From CAYNRA01 sp046296415 (GTDB lineage: Bacteria > Bacteroidota > Bacteroidia > Cytophagales > Spirosomataceae): a DNA stretch of 64,000 nucleotides. The stretch is taken from contig JBKBLN010000001.1 of NCBI GenBank assembly GCA_046296415.1, positions 1,395,978 through 1,459,977 of the forward strand, in the 5' to 3' direction. The position numbers and the translations under genes were made by a program. Below the pieces are notes generated by a model. The model was not told the origin of the DNA. It saw only the letters and a list, made by a program, of their open reading frames with translations, and did no database searches. How positions within the stretch are numbered: the first letter of the stretch is position 1; every line of letters starts with the position of its first letter. Of the stretch, positions 53,534 to 62,904 are shown piece after piece.

Positions 53534-54844
53534 ATTGGGAAGATTGCCAGACAGACGAAGTAATTCCAGCTCCGACACTTTTACGTTGAAGCGGGCATTT
53601 ACCAATCGGTTGACCGACGTATCAAAGCGACGCTGCGCTTCATTGATTTCTAGGATGGTTGAACTACCCAAACGGTATTTTTCTAATGAAATAGTTAGGT
53701 TTTCCTCTGCTAAAGATTTATTCTCCTCCTCAATTTCCAACAACTGCTGATCAGCCTTAAATTGATTGTAAGCCGCATGCAAATCTCCTACAATCTGATT
53801 GAGAAGATTATTCCGTTCCTCTTTGGCCACTTCGGTGCGCAAACGAGCTGTCTCCACGTTCCGTCGTATCCGTTGACCATCAAACAAGGTCCAGCTCAAT
53901 CCGATTCCCGTGTTGATCCCATAGTTTTGGTTTAAAACGATCAAACCCGCGTTGTTACTTGAAGACGCGTAATTTAAAGAAGAGGTAAGATTGACACGAG
54001 GAAGTTTGAAGGAATTGGATTGTTTTTCACCGATCAACTGCAATTCAATCATTTTTTGCATGAGTGCCAATTGGGGATTACTGGATTTCGCGTCTTGCAC
54101 TAATTGTTTTAGATCATAATCATTTTTAAAATTCGGGATTTCCTGAATTTCAAAAGTAGTCAACGGATCGCGGTTCATTAGGGTGTTCAACCGTACTTTG
54201 GCATTGGCTAGGTTGTTTCGGGCATTGGTCAATTCCGTTAATTGTGCCGTCAGGTCGGTTCTTGATTGCAAATAATCCAATTTGGAGGCTCGACCAATCT
54301 GCCAACGCTGTTCAGTGATTTGAAGACGCTCTTCGTAGTATTTGACAATTTGCTCTAAAAATCCAACCGATTGTTTTTGTCGCATGATGTCAAAATACAA
54401 GGTCATGAGTTGAGCCATGGTATTTTGAATGACCACCTGTTTTTGTAAGCCAGCCTGTTGCTCTTGGCCACGTAATTGGTCGAGTACATACTTTCTCAAC
54501 TGGCCGTCGTAAACCGTCCACAAGAGTGCTACATTGGTCCCTGGGTTTACTTGTCGGCCGAAACGATTAATTGAGCGACCATCAAAAAAGGATTGATCGA
54601 CATAATTAAATACCGTACCAAAATTGGCATTGTAGGTTATGGTAGGGCTGTAGCCCGCATTTCCTTTATAGACTTGGTAGGCCGCAATCTCATTATTTTG
54701 TTGGGCGATTTTTATTCCATAGTTTTCTTTCAACGCTATTTCAATAGCTTCCTCTAACGTCAGAACAGGCAATGATTGCGTATGTCCTAAAAAGGGGAGG
54801 AGCACTAGGAAACCTCCCCAAAAAAACCAATTCAATTTTTTCAT
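53531..54844 (-). CDS. TolC-family outer-membrane efflux protein
   Basis: A 437-residue protein. A signal peptide (MKKLNWFFWGGFLVLLPFLGHTQ) is followed by LTLEEAIEIALKENYGIKIA, the standard TolC opening. Two long alpha-helical hairpin regions flank beta-strand segments (YGINTGIGLSWTLFDGQRIRR), and the C-terminus has LRLSGNLPN. It should trimerise into the outer-membrane duct for the RND pump encoded upstream. Start is ATG 54844, 10 bp after the RND stop; an in-frame alternative further upstream overlaps the pump gene and lacks a signal peptide at its N-terminus. Confidence 0.92.
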   Translation of the reverse strand: MKKLNWFFWGGFLVLLPFLGHTQSLPVLTLEEAIEIALKENYGIKIAQQNNEIAAYQVYKGNAGYSPTITYNANFGTVFNYVDQSFFDGRSINRFGRQVNPGTNVALLWTVYDGQLRKYVLDQLRGQEQQAGLQKQVVIQNTMAQLMTLYFDIMRQKQSVGFLEQIVKYYEERLQITEQRWQIGRASKLDYLQSRTDLTAQLTELTNARNNLANAKVRLNTLMNRDPLTTFEIQEIPNFKNDYDLKQLVQDAKSSNPQLALMQKMIELQLIGEKQSNSFKLPRVNLTSSLNYASSSNNAGLIVLNQNYGINTGIGLSWTLFDGQRIRRNVETARLRTEVAKEERNNLLNQIVGDLHAAYNQFKADQQLLEIEEENKSLAEENLTISLEKYRLGSSTILEINEAQRRFDTSVNRLVNARFNVKVSELELLRLSGNLPN

Positions 54845-54854
54845 TTTCGTATTT

Positions 54855-57800
54855 TTAAACACCCTCCGCCGCAATGGCCTCAATGTTCTTCATTCGTTCA
54901 AAATTTTTCTCTTTGCTCAAATAAATGTACAAACTTGGGATCACGTACAGTGTCAGAATTAAAGAGAATACCAATCCTCCGATGACGACAATTCCCATCG
55001 ATTGACGACTTTCCCCAGCTGCACCAAAGGCAGTAGCAATTGGTAGTGCTCCCAAGGCTGTAGCCAATGTGGTCATTAGAATGGGGCGCAATCGCAACGA
55101 GGCTGCTTCCAAAGCAGAATCTGCAATGCTCATGCCTTTTTCACGTAACTGATTGGCAAACTCAACAATTAATATGCCATTTTTAGTTACCAAACCGATC
55201 AACATGATGATTCCAATTTGACTGAAGATGTTCAACGTTTGGTCGAAATACCAAAGTGAAAAAACCGCACCCGCTAGAGCCAACGGAACCGTAAACATGA
55301 TGATTAACGGGTCGATGAAACTTTCAAATTGGGCAGCTAGGATCAAATACACCAATAACAAAGCCAATAAGAATGAAAACAAGGTATTGGAGGAACTCTC
55401 TGCGAAGTCTCGTGAAGAACCCGTTAAGGTGGTTTTTATGGCTGGATCATTCAATTTCTTCGAAATTTCTTCCATCGCCTCAATTCCATCAGCAATGGTC
55501 TTACCTGGAGCCAAACCCGCCGAGACAGTGGCACTCATGTATCGATCGTAATGATACAACTGAGGAGGACTACTTTGCTCATCAGCCTTCACAATGTTGT
55601 CGAGCTGGATCAATTGACCGATGTTGTTTTTCACATAAGTCGACTTCAAGTCCAAAGGCTCATTTCGATTTCCTCGATCAAACTGACCAATAACTTGATA
55701 TTGACGCCCATTCATGTTAAAATAACTGAATCGCTGGCCAGCAAAGGCTAGTTGCATGGTTTGAGCTACATCAGCCACGGAAACACCCATCGATTTTGCT
55801 TTTTCCCGATCGATGGAAATATTCAGCTCTGGCTTCGAAAATTTCAGGTTTACATCTACGATCGAAAAGGCCGGATGATCTTGGGCCAGGTCCATAAACT
55901 TGGGTAAATACTCCCGAAGTTTGGCAAAATTGGGAGCTTGTAATACGTATTGAACGGGTAACCCCCCACGCTTATTCACTGAAATCGTTTGTTGTTCGTT
56001 GACAAACGCCCGTGCATCCGGGATTTTCTTGGTGATGTTAGTTATATAAGCTGCTATTTCACTCTGAGAACGTGTCCGCTCTGCCTTATCGACGAGCCCA
56101 ATACGTCCAAATCCTGTGTTGGCACCCCCTGATCCTGCAAAACCTGGTGCCGAGACGGTTAATACACCTTTAGCCTCTGGTACGGAGTCTCCAATCATAA
56201 CGGCGATTTTTCGAATGTAATCGTCCATATACTCGTAAGATGACCCCTCGGGTCCTGTCATTTGAATTTGTAGGTTACCCCGGTCATCCAACGGAGCAAG
56301 CTCAGACTTCAGGTTGGATCCAAAGTAATAAATCATTCCCCCCGTAACCAATAGGATCGGAAAAACCATCCAACGTTTGGCTAAGAAATTATCCAAAGAG
56401 TTCTTATAAGACGATTCAAATCTTTCAAAGTAAGGTTCAGTGGCAATATAAAATTTGCTTTTTGAATTACCCTTACGAGTCAGATAAGCATTTAACATGG
56501 GGGTTAGGGTCAACGAAACAAAGGCAGAAATCAAAACCGCCGAGGCTAAAACAATTCCAAATTCCCGGAAGAGTTTTCCGACGAATCCTTCCATGAAAAT
56601 AACCGGTAAAAATACCGCCGCTAACGTGATGGAGGTGGAAAGGACAGCAAAGATAATCTCGTTGGAACCTTTGATCGCTGCCTCAATGGGATTCATACCC
56701 TCCTCGATCTTTTTGTAAATGTTTTCAGTAACTACAATCCCGTCATCCACAACAAGCCCAGTTGCCTGAACAATGGCCAGAAGTGTAAGAACATTGACTG
56801 AAAACCCGAGGATGTACATGATAAAGAAGGTACCAATCAACGAAACAGGAATGTCGATCAGCGGGCGTACTGCCACCACCCAGTCGCGGAAAAATAAAAA
56901 GATGATGATGACTACGAGCACGATGGCAATCAACAAGGTCTCGACTACCTCGGTAACAGATTGTTTAATAAAAATGGTGTAGTCTAAAACCGTTTCCATT
57001 TTAAAGTCCTTGGGTAATGACTTTTTAACTTCTTCGGTTCGCTTATACACCTCTTGGGCAATGTCCAAGTAGTTGGCGCCGGGTTGGGGTGAAATGGCAA
57101 TTCCGACCATAGGTTCGTTATTCCATCGCAAAATGGTTTCCTCGTTTTCGGCACCCAGGACAGCATAGCCAATATCTTTGAATCGAACGACCCGTTCTCC
57201 TTCGTTCCGAATGATCATATTATTGAAATCCTCCTCGGTACTAAAGCGTCCAACGGTTTTTACGGTGAGCTCGGTGGTATTACCTTGTAATTTACCACTA
57301 GGTAGTTCGACATTTTCCCGATCAAGGGCCGATTTAACGTCTTGCGTAGTAATTTTCAAAGCCGACATTTTGGAGGGATCCATCCATAAACGCATGGAAA
57401 AACGCTTGAAACCCCAAATTCGAACTCCTGACACCCCCTCAATCGTTTCAAAGCGCGGAGAAACAGCATTTTCAGCAAAATCCGAAATTTCCAGGATGTT
57501 TCGACTACTACTTTGGAGCGTCATGGAAATGATAAAGTCGGCACTAGCATCCGATTTTTGAACCACCGGTAAACCATCGATGTCGCGAGGTAACTGAGAA
57601 ACGGCAGCCGAGACTTTGTCTCGTACATCATTGGTGGCGCGTTCCATATCCACCTCTAAATTAAACTCAATGGTAATGACGCTGGAACCTTGGTTGCTGG
57701 CTGAGTTGACCGAACGAATTCCCTCCACACTATTGAGTGCTTTTTCCAGCGGTTCTGTAATTTGGGATTCGATTATATCCGCATTTGCCCCTGGATAATT

Positions 57801-57947
57801 GGTGCGAACTGTCACAACGGGAGGGTCGATGGAGGGAAATTCCCGAACCCCTAAAAATTGGTACCCAATTAGCCCGAAAAGGATAATCATCAAATTCATG
57901 ACGATGGCCAAGACCGGGCGCTTGATGGAAGTGGTTGATAATGACAT
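54855..57947 (-). CDS. RND-family efflux pump (HAE1/AcrB-like)
   Basis: A 1030-residue inner-membrane transporter. It begins MSLSTTSIKRPVLAIVMNLMIILFGLIGY, with YPGANADIIESQITEPLEKALNSVEGI in the first periplasmic domain. Helix 4 has LLAIVQATGLVVDDGIVVTENI, with the paired Asp residues (DD) of the proton relay. The repeat is complete and ends with GAAGESRQSMGIVVIGGLVFS. The hydrophobe/amphiphile subclass is favoured by length and motifs over the metal-exporting subclass. It takes substrates from the periplasm into TolC. It lies between the adaptor (6 bp) and tolC (10 bp) in one operon. Confidence 0.95.
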   Translation of the reverse strand: MSLSTTSIKRPVLAIVMNLMIILFGLIGYQFLGVREFPSIDPPVVTVRTNYPGANADIIESQITEPLEKALNSVEGIRSVNSASNQGSSVITIEFNLEVDMERATNDVRDKVSAAVSQLPRDIDGLPVVQKSDASADFIISMTLQSSSRNILEISDFAENAVSPRFETIEGVSGVRIWGFKRFSMRLWMDPSKMSALKITTQDVKSALDRENVELPSGKLQGNTTELTVKTVGRFSTEEDFNNMIIRNEGERVVRFKDIGYAVLGAENEETILRWNNEPMVGIAISPQPGANYLDIAQEVYKRTEEVKKSLPKDFKMETVLDYTIFIKQSVTEVVETLLIAIVLVVIIIFLFFRDWVVAVRPLIDIPVSLIGTFFIMYILGFSVNVLTLLAIVQATGLVVDDGIVVTENIYKKIEEGMNPIEAAIKGSNEIIFAVLSTSITLAAVFLPVIFMEGFVGKLFREFGIVLASAVLISAFVSLTLTPMLNAYLTRKGNSKSKFYIATEPYFERFESSYKNSLDNFLAKRWMVFPILLVTGGMIYYFGSNLKSELAPLDDRGNLQIQMTGPEGSSYEYMDDYIRKIAVMIGDSVPEAKGVLTVSAPGFAGSGGANTGFGRIGLVDKAERTRSQSEIAAYITNITKKIPDARAFVNEQQTISVNKRGGLPVQYVLQAPNFAKLREYLPKFMDLAQDHPAFSIVDVNLKFSKPELNISIDREKAKSMGVSVADVAQTMQLAFAGQRFSYFNMNGRQYQVIGQFDRGNRNEPLDLKSTYVKNNIGQLIQLDNIVKADEQSSPPQLYHYDRYMSATVSAGLAPGKTIADGIEAMEEISKKLNDPAIKTTLTGSSRDFAESSSNTLFSFLLALLLVYLILAAQFESFIDPLIIMFTVPLALAGAVFSLWYFDQTLNIFSQIGIIMLIGLVTKNGILIVEFANQLREKGMSIADSALEAASLRLRPILMTTLATALGALPIATAFGAAGESRQSMGIVVIGGLVFSLILTLYVIPSLYIYLSKEKNFERMKNIEAIAAEGV

Positions 57948-57953
57948 AGGAAT

Positions 57954-59012
57954 TTACTTAACCTTTTTTACTTTAACGGCCATTTCGGGTTTCAGAGACA
58001 TAATGGCAGAGGTGATTAAGGAATCACCCACTTGCAAGCCTGAGATAACTTCAACCAATTGTTGGGTCCGAACCCCCGTGGTAATTGGTCGAGGCATGGC
58101 TTTTCCTCCTTGCATCACGTAGACCTGCTTGCCGTCCAAAACCGGTACAACGGCATCTGTAGGAATCATAATGGATTGATTGGATTTGACTGCCAATTGG
58201 ATCCGGACAAACATCCCCGGGAGGAGTGAATTGTTAGGATTCGCACAAATGGCGCGAACACGAAGTGTGCGGAGTGATTCATCCACTTTAGGGTCGATGG
58301 CAATCACACGAGCCACATACACTTGTGTACTTCCATCTACATTAAATTGCAGGTTTTGTCCAATTTTTATCGAACTCAAATATTTCTCTGGAATGGAGAA
58401 ATCAATTTTTAAAGGATTTATCTGTACCAACGTGGCCACACTCGTGGCAGGGGTTATATAAGCTCCCTCTGAAATGCTTTTCAGACCAATTTTTCCTGAA
58501 AAGGGTGCTCTCAATTCGGTTCGTCCTAACTGAACGGCCAAAAGCTCTTCATCTGCATTCAAGGTATTAACCCGATTGGCAGCTAAATCGTATTCTTCCC
58601 GGCTAATGGCATTGATATCCAAAAGTTTTTTCTGTCTAGCCTCAATTTGCTTAGCCAATTCCTCTTCTATTCGTACTTTCTTAATTTGAGCCAATATATC
58701 ATCATCTTTAATCTTAGCTATCAGTTGGCCTTTTTGCACAAAACTTCCTTCGGCGATAGTCAATTTGATGATTCTACCCGATAATTCCGGTTTTATTTCT
58801 ACTTCCTCATTCGGCATAAAGGTACCTGAGGCGTAGACTAATTGATCGGCGGTATTGTTGGACGTGACCAAAACATCTACGGGTAAGGCACCTCCCGGAC
58901 CTTTCCCCGGACCTCCCGGACCAGGCATTGCCCCATCCTTTGATTCTGAAAAAAACATCTTTCCGAGGAATAACAGCAAAATGATAGCTCCAATGAGTAG
59001 CAGAGGTCGCAT
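57954..59012 (-). CDS. RND efflux periplasmic adaptor (membrane fusion protein)
   Basis: A 352-residue adaptor. One N-terminal hydrophobic segment (LLLIGAIILLLFLGKMFF) anchors it, followed by a Gly/Pro-rich linker (GAMPGPGGPGKGPGG). The lipoyl half-motifs are GRIIKLTIAEGSFVQKGQLIAKI and LRAPFSGKIGLKSISEGAYI, around a helical hairpin. Beta-barrel and membrane-proximal domains complete it. No lipobox is seen. It links the RND pump with TolC. It is the first gene of the operon; the 139 bp upstream, shared with the divergent Nramp-like gene, show no strong promoter match on this strand. Confidence 0.93.
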   Translation of the reverse strand: MRPLLLIGAIILLLFLGKMFFSESKDGAMPGPGGPGKGPGGALPVDVLVTSNNTADQLVYASGTFMPNEEVEIKPELSGRIIKLTIAEGSFVQKGQLIAKIKDDDILAQIKKVRIEEELAKQIEARQKKLLDINAISREEYDLAANRVNTLNADEELLAVQLGRTELRAPFSGKIGLKSISEGAYITPATSVATLVQINPLKIDFSIPEKYLSSIKIGQNLQFNVDGSTQVYVARVIAIDPKVDESLRTLRVRAICANPNNSLLPGMFVRIQLAVKSNQSIMIPTDAVVPVLDGKQVYVMQGGKAMPRPITTGVRTQQLVEVISGLQVGDSLITSAIMSLKPEMAVKVKKVK

Positions 59013-59151
59013 AGAATTAGTTTTGAATGGAATTTAACGTGTACGCTAAAATAACTCTTTTTTTTACCTTATGGTGCCACCTATTTTCCTCAGCCCTATA
59101 TTTTTAATGATAGTGTAGATAAAAAGGGATATTCCATCTATTTTTGAAAAT

Positions 59152-60315
59152 ATGGATATAAATCGTTTTCGACTGCCTCAAAATGGACTTCTTGGCGCCA
59201 TTTTTTTGATGGCGACTTCTGCTATTGGTCCGGGCTTCTTGACACAAACAGCAGTATTCACCGAACAACTAAAAGCTAATTTTGGATTTGTCATCTTGAT
59301 CTCCACCTTACTGGATATCATCATTCAAGGTACGATTTGGCGAGTTATTACTTGGACGGGCCAGCCGGCCTCCCATTTACTCGATCAATGGTTCCCCAAG
59401 GCGGGGATAATTCTGACATCGGCCGTGGTTTTGGGAGGAGTAATTTTTAACATCGGAAATTTAGCCGGGGCAGGGCTTGGGCTTCATGCTATTTTTCCCA
59501 CTCTTTCGGTTGAACTAGGTGCTGGAATCAGTGCCATCATGGCCTTCTTTTTGCTTTGGAAAAAGTCAACCAGACCCATTTTGGACCTCTGGACGGTCGG
59601 GCTTGGGTTGCTTTTTTTGGGAATGATGGCTTGGGGTTTAGGGCAGGTTTCAACTCCCTGGAAGACGGTGGTTCAACATACCTTTCTTCCAACGTCCTTT
59701 CATGCTTTAGCTACCCTTACGCTAGTGGGAGGCACTGTGGGAGGATACATTTCCTTTGTGGGGGCACATCGATTGATTGAGGCAGGCCAAACTGGCCCCT
59801 CTGTCCAAAAAAAAGTCTGGCAAAGTGCTGCCATCGGGATTTTAATTACTTCCCTGGTACGATTTTCTTTATTTGCGTTATTACTAGGCTTACTCGATCA
59901 AGGAAATGATAGATCTTGGGCTACCGCTACCAATCCGATCGGACAAGCCTTTACCTATCTAACAGAAAATAATTTATTCTTTGGTCTAATCATGTGGTCC
60001 GCAGCGATTACCTCCGCGGTTGGAGCAACTTATACTTCTTTTACTTTTTTACGTACTTATCTGCCTCAGGCCGAAAATTCGTTGGGTATTGGTATTTTTT
60101 TACTGTTTTCTTGGGTTGTTTTATTTATTTGGGGAAAGCCTGCCCAACTGTTGATTGGGGCCGGAACGATGAATGCATTGGTGTTACCTTTCGGTTTGTC
60201 CGGGATTTTATGGGTAGCTAAACAAAAAAAACTACCTATTCCGTTTATGATGAGAATAGGTAGCATCCTGGTGATTATTTTATTTATTTGGCTGTTTTTT
60301 CAAAGCTTGTCCTAA
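59152..60315 (+). CDS. Divergent Nramp-related transporter lacking the canonical metal-site motifs
   Basis: A 387-residue protein with about eleven hydrophobic helices. It opens like Nramp proteins with AIFLMATSAIGPGFLTQTAVF (GPGF at 26-29), but has no DPGN in helix 1 (FTEQLKANFGF follows) and no MPH in the helix-6 region, where VGGTVGGYISFVGAHRL stands instead. These motifs coordinate Mn or Fe in true Nramp transporters. Related Nramp-like groups are known to differ in substrate; what this one carries cannot be inferred. The ATG at 59152 comes only 6 bp after a TATTTTTG box (59138-59145), which hints at a near-leaderless transcript. Confidence 0.75.
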   Translation: MDINRFRLPQNGLLGAIFLMATSAIGPGFLTQTAVFTEQLKANFGFVILISTLLDIIIQGTIWRVITWTGQPASHLLDQWFPKAGIILTSAVVLGGVIFNIGNLAGAGLGLHAIFPTLSVELGAGISAIMAFFLLWKKSTRPILDLWTVGLGLLFLGMMAWGLGQVSTPWKTVVQHTFLPTSFHALATLTLVGGTVGGYISFVGAHRLIEAGQTGPSVQKKVWQSAAIGILITSLVRFSLFALLLGLLDQGNDRSWATATNPIGQAFTYLTENNLFFGLIMWSAAITSAVGATYTSFTFLRTYLPQAENSLGIGIFLLFSWVVLFIWGKPAQLLIGAGTMNALVLPFGLSGILWVAKQKKLPIPFMMRIGSILVIILFIWLFFQSLS

Positions 60316-60368
60316 CCTATATTTCCGGATAAAAAGGTACGGGAGAGTCTTCCGAGTTCAGTAACCAC

Positions 60369-61505
60369 TTACAGGCGGTCTTTGAATGTGGCATAGCCAA
60401 AGGATTTGTGTAAAACAAATTGGTCGTTTTCTTCCCAGATTCCAATGGAAGGAAGACCAACACCGTTAAAGGTGGTGGTTTTAACCATTGTATAATGGAT
60501 CATATCTTCGAAAATCAAAGAATCACCTATTTTTAAAGGTTGGTCAAAAGAATAATCGCCCATATAATCTCCAGCGAGACAGGTCATACCGCCCATTCGG
60601 TAAGTGGGTTTCCCTTCCACGGGATCGGTGGCGCCTATTATTTTGGGTTTATATGGCATTTCAAGTGTATCAGGCATGTGCGCCGCAAATGACACATCCA
60701 AAATGGCTACCTCTATGCCTTGTGCGTCTACGATATCCAATACCCGGGAGGTTAAATACCCTGTACGCCAACCAATAGCGGATCCAGGCTCCAAAATGAC
60801 CTCCAGCTGATAGGTCGTTCGAAGTCGCTGAATGATTTCAATGAGGTGCTGATCATCGTAACCCGCTCGCGTGATGAGGTGGCCTCCCCCCATATTTAAC
60901 CATTTAACTTGGTGCAATAGGTCACCAAATTTTTCTTCTACATGAACCAACGTGCGCGCCAAGGTTTGGGAATCGTTTTCACAAAGTGTATGAAAATGCA
61001 GTCCTTCAATACCCTCTGGTAGATTTTGGCCAAGTGCTTCGCGGGTGATGCCTAAACGAGAACCTGGGATGCAAGGATTGTACATGTCGGTTTCTACCTC
61101 GGCATATTGAGGATTGATCCGAAGGCCAACGGAAACAGGTCGATGAAATGCCTTGACTTGAGGGAAAAACTGGTTGTATTGGGAGAGAGAATTGAAAGTA
61201 ATGTGACTGCTTAAAGATAGAATCTCTTGGAACTCCTCTGGTTTGTAGGCAGGGGCATAGGTATGAGCCAGACAGCCCATTTCCTCCCCAATTAACCTGG
61301 CCTCGTTTAAGGAACTGGCAGTAGCCCCCGACAAATAGTGCTTCACCATGGGGAACGCAGCATAAAAGGAAAAGCCTTTCAACGCTACGATGATGGAAGC
61401 ACCGGATGCTTTTTGAATTCCTTGAAGTTTTTCAAGGTTTTGACGCAATAGCCTTCTCTCCAGAACATAGCAGGGAGAAGGGATTTTTGAGAAATCGATG
61501 GGCAT
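60369..61505 (-). CDS. nspC: Carboxynorspermidine/carboxyspermidine decarboxylase
   Basis: A 378-residue fold-type III PLP decarboxylase related to diaminopimelate decarboxylase. The PLP Lys is K43 in VALKGFSFYA. LHFHTLCEN, LNMGGGHLITR and LEPGSAIGW are family motifs. The dimer-interface active-site Cys is in MTCLAGDYMGD, as in NspC. It decarboxylates carboxynorspermidine or carboxyspermidine to the free triamine. The pairing with carboxynorspermidine dehydrogenase, 43 bp upstream, confirms the pathway. Start ATG 61505 follows a hairpin with AGGAGG in one arm. Confidence 0.93.
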   Translation of the reverse strand: MPIDFSKIPSPCYVLERRLLRQNLEKLQGIQKASGASIIVALKGFSFYAAFPMVKHYLSGATASSLNEARLIGEEMGCLAHTYAPAYKPEEFQEILSLSSHITFNSLSQYNQFFPQVKAFHRPVSVGLRINPQYAEVETDMYNPCIPGSRLGITREALGQNLPEGIEGLHFHTLCENDSQTLARTLVHVEEKFGDLLHQVKWLNMGGGHLITRAGYDDQHLIEIIQRLRTTYQLEVILEPGSAIGWRTGYLTSRVLDIVDAQGIEVAILDVSFAAHMPDTLEMPYKPKIIGATDPVEGKPTYRMGGMTCLAGDYMGDYSFDQPLKIGDSLIFEDMIHYTMVKTTTFNGVGLPSIGIWEENDQFVLHKSFGYATFKDRL

Positions 61506-61518
61506 AATAAAAATGAAG

Positions 61519-61539
61519 AGGAGGAGTAAAACTCCTCCT
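61519..61539. other. Intercistronic hairpin between the dehydrogenase and nspC
   Basis: AGGAGGAGT (61519-61527) and ACTCCTCCT (61531-61539) form a perfect 9-bp stem with a 3-nt loop. On the transcribed minus strand it lies 9 bp after the dehydrogenase stop and about 13 nt before the nspC ATG, and is followed by CTTCATTTTTATT. It could attenuate transcription or modulate nspC translation. The T-tract is interrupted, so it is a weak terminator at best. Confidence 0.6.
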
Positions 61540-61548
61540 GCTATTTAA

Positions 61549-62760
61549 TTAATATTCGTGTGGTAAAACGGGATTGATCGATTCATGCCAAGGTAATCCT
61601 TGCAAATTAAGTTGCTCTAAGAAGGGATCTGGATTGAGCTCTTCAACATTATATACCCCAGGTTTCATCCATTCTGGGTGTGTCAACATCAACATAGCGC
61701 CAATCATGGCAGGTACCCCAGTGGTGTATGATACCGCTTGAGAGCGGACTTCCCGGTAGGCCTCCGCATGATCGCAATTGTTCCAAATATAATAGGTTTT
61801 ATCTTGGCCATCCTTAACCCCTTTGATCTGGCAACCAATGGAGGTTTGACCTTGGTAATTTTCTCCCAATGACTCCGGTGGTGGAAGAACCGCTTTCAAA
61901 AACTCAAGTGGGACAACCTCCATCCCTTGGAAGGAAATCGGTTCGATACTCGTCATGCCAACATTTTGAAGTACTTGAAGATGGGTAATGTAGGCCTGCC
62001 CAAAGGTCATCCAAAAGCGTGCACGTTTTAACGTAGGGAAGTTCTTAACCAATGACTCTAGTTCTTCATGGTATAAGACATATGATTCACGGGGGCCTAT
62101 GTTCGGGTAATCAATAGGTTTATGAATTGACATGGCCGGAATCTCCACCCATTCACCGTTTTCCCAATATCGACCTGGTTGAGTTATCTCACGGATGTTG
62201 ATTTCGGGATTAAAATTAGTGGCAAATGGTTTTCCATGATCTCCAGCATTGCAGTCCACAATGTCCAAGTAATGCATTTCATCAAAATGATGTTTGGCTG
62301 CGTAGGCCGTGTAAGCTTGTGTAACACCTGGGTCAAAGCCACAACCCAATAAGGCCATTAGTCCCGCCTCTTTAAACCGATCTTGGTAAGCCCATTGCCA
62401 AGAATATTCAAATTTGGCTACGTCTTTGGGTTCGTAATTCGCCGTATCCAAATAATGAACTTTCGTTTCTAAACACGCATCCATGATAGTCAAATCCTGA
62501 TAAGGCAATGCCACATTAATGACCATCACAGGTTGAAAGGACTGAATAAGTTCAACAAGTTGAGGCACGTCATCTGCATCAACTTGAGCTGTTTTTATTG
62601 CTACGCCGTGCATCTCAAGGATGTCAGCCGCTATTTTATCACATTTCGCAACCGTCCGGCTGGCCAACATAATTTCGGTAAAAACCGATGAATTGAGTGC
62701 ACATTTGTGAGCTACTACCGTACCTACACCTCCCGCACCAATAATGAGAACTTTTGACAT
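61549..62760 (-). CDS. Carboxynorspermidine dehydrogenase (saccharopine dehydrogenase-like)
   Basis: A 403-residue NAD(P)H-dependent enzyme. The Rossmann motif is VLIIGAGGVGTVVAHKC. LLGCGFDPGVTQAYTAYA and HYLDTANYEP mark the carboxynorspermidine-dehydrogenase branch rather than lysine catabolic saccharopine dehydrogenases. It condenses aspartate semialdehyde with putrescine or diaminopropane to give the carboxy-triamine, the substrate of NspC. Start ATG 62760; the upstream minus-strand region has a TATTTTTG box at 62792-62785. It is the first gene of a two-gene polyamine operon. Confidence 0.93.
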   Translation of the reverse strand: MSKVLIIGAGGVGTVVAHKCALNSSVFTEIMLASRTVAKCDKIAADILEMHGVAIKTAQVDADDVPQLVELIQSFQPVMVINVALPYQDLTIMDACLETKVHYLDTANYEPKDVAKFEYSWQWAYQDRFKEAGLMALLGCGFDPGVTQAYTAYAAKHHFDEMHYLDIVDCNAGDHGKPFATNFNPEINIREITQPGRYWENGEWVEIPAMSIHKPIDYPNIGPRESYVLYHEELESLVKNFPTLKRARFWMTFGQAYITHLQVLQNVGMTSIEPISFQGMEVVPLEFLKAVLPPPESLGENYQGQTSIGCQIKGVKDGQDKTYYIWNNCDHAEAYREVRSQAVSYTTGVPAMIGAMLMLTHPEWMKPGVYNVEELNPDPFLEQLNLQGLPWHESINPVLPHEY

Positions 62761-62784
62761 AATGGATTTTAAACAAAATTTTCA

Positions 62785-62792
62785 CAAAAATA
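62785..62792 (-). promoter_or_regulatory. Possible -7 box of the polyamine operon
   Basis: On the minus strand this reads TATTTTTG, matching TAnnTTTG, 24 bp upstream of the dehydrogenase ATG. No TTG occurs at the expected -33 position. It is back to back with the promoter at 62841-62870. Confidence 0.4.
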
Positions 62793-62840
62793 GATAGTTT
62801 TCATCTTTTGATCGTTACGTTAAATAAAAGAAAATAAAAA

Positions 62841-62870
62841 TTGGAAAAATCAAGTTTTTGTTTAATTTTG
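62841..62870 (+). promoter_or_regulatory. Bacteroidota-type promoter for the 35-residue peptide gene
   Basis: TTG (62841-62843), a 19-nt spacer and TAATTTTG (62863-62870) give an exact TTG-N19-TAnnTTTG match. Transcription would start near 62877, leaving a leader of about 28 nt before the ATG at 62905. Confidence 0.7.
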
Positions 62871-62904
62871 ATTAACAATTGCAACCCAAAACAATACACG
62901 ACAC

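Noticed and set aside
60340..60360. Imperfect palindrome CGGGAGAGTCTTCCG between the Nramp-like gene and nspC as a terminator
   Set aside because: It has mismatches, no true loop and no T-run on either strand.
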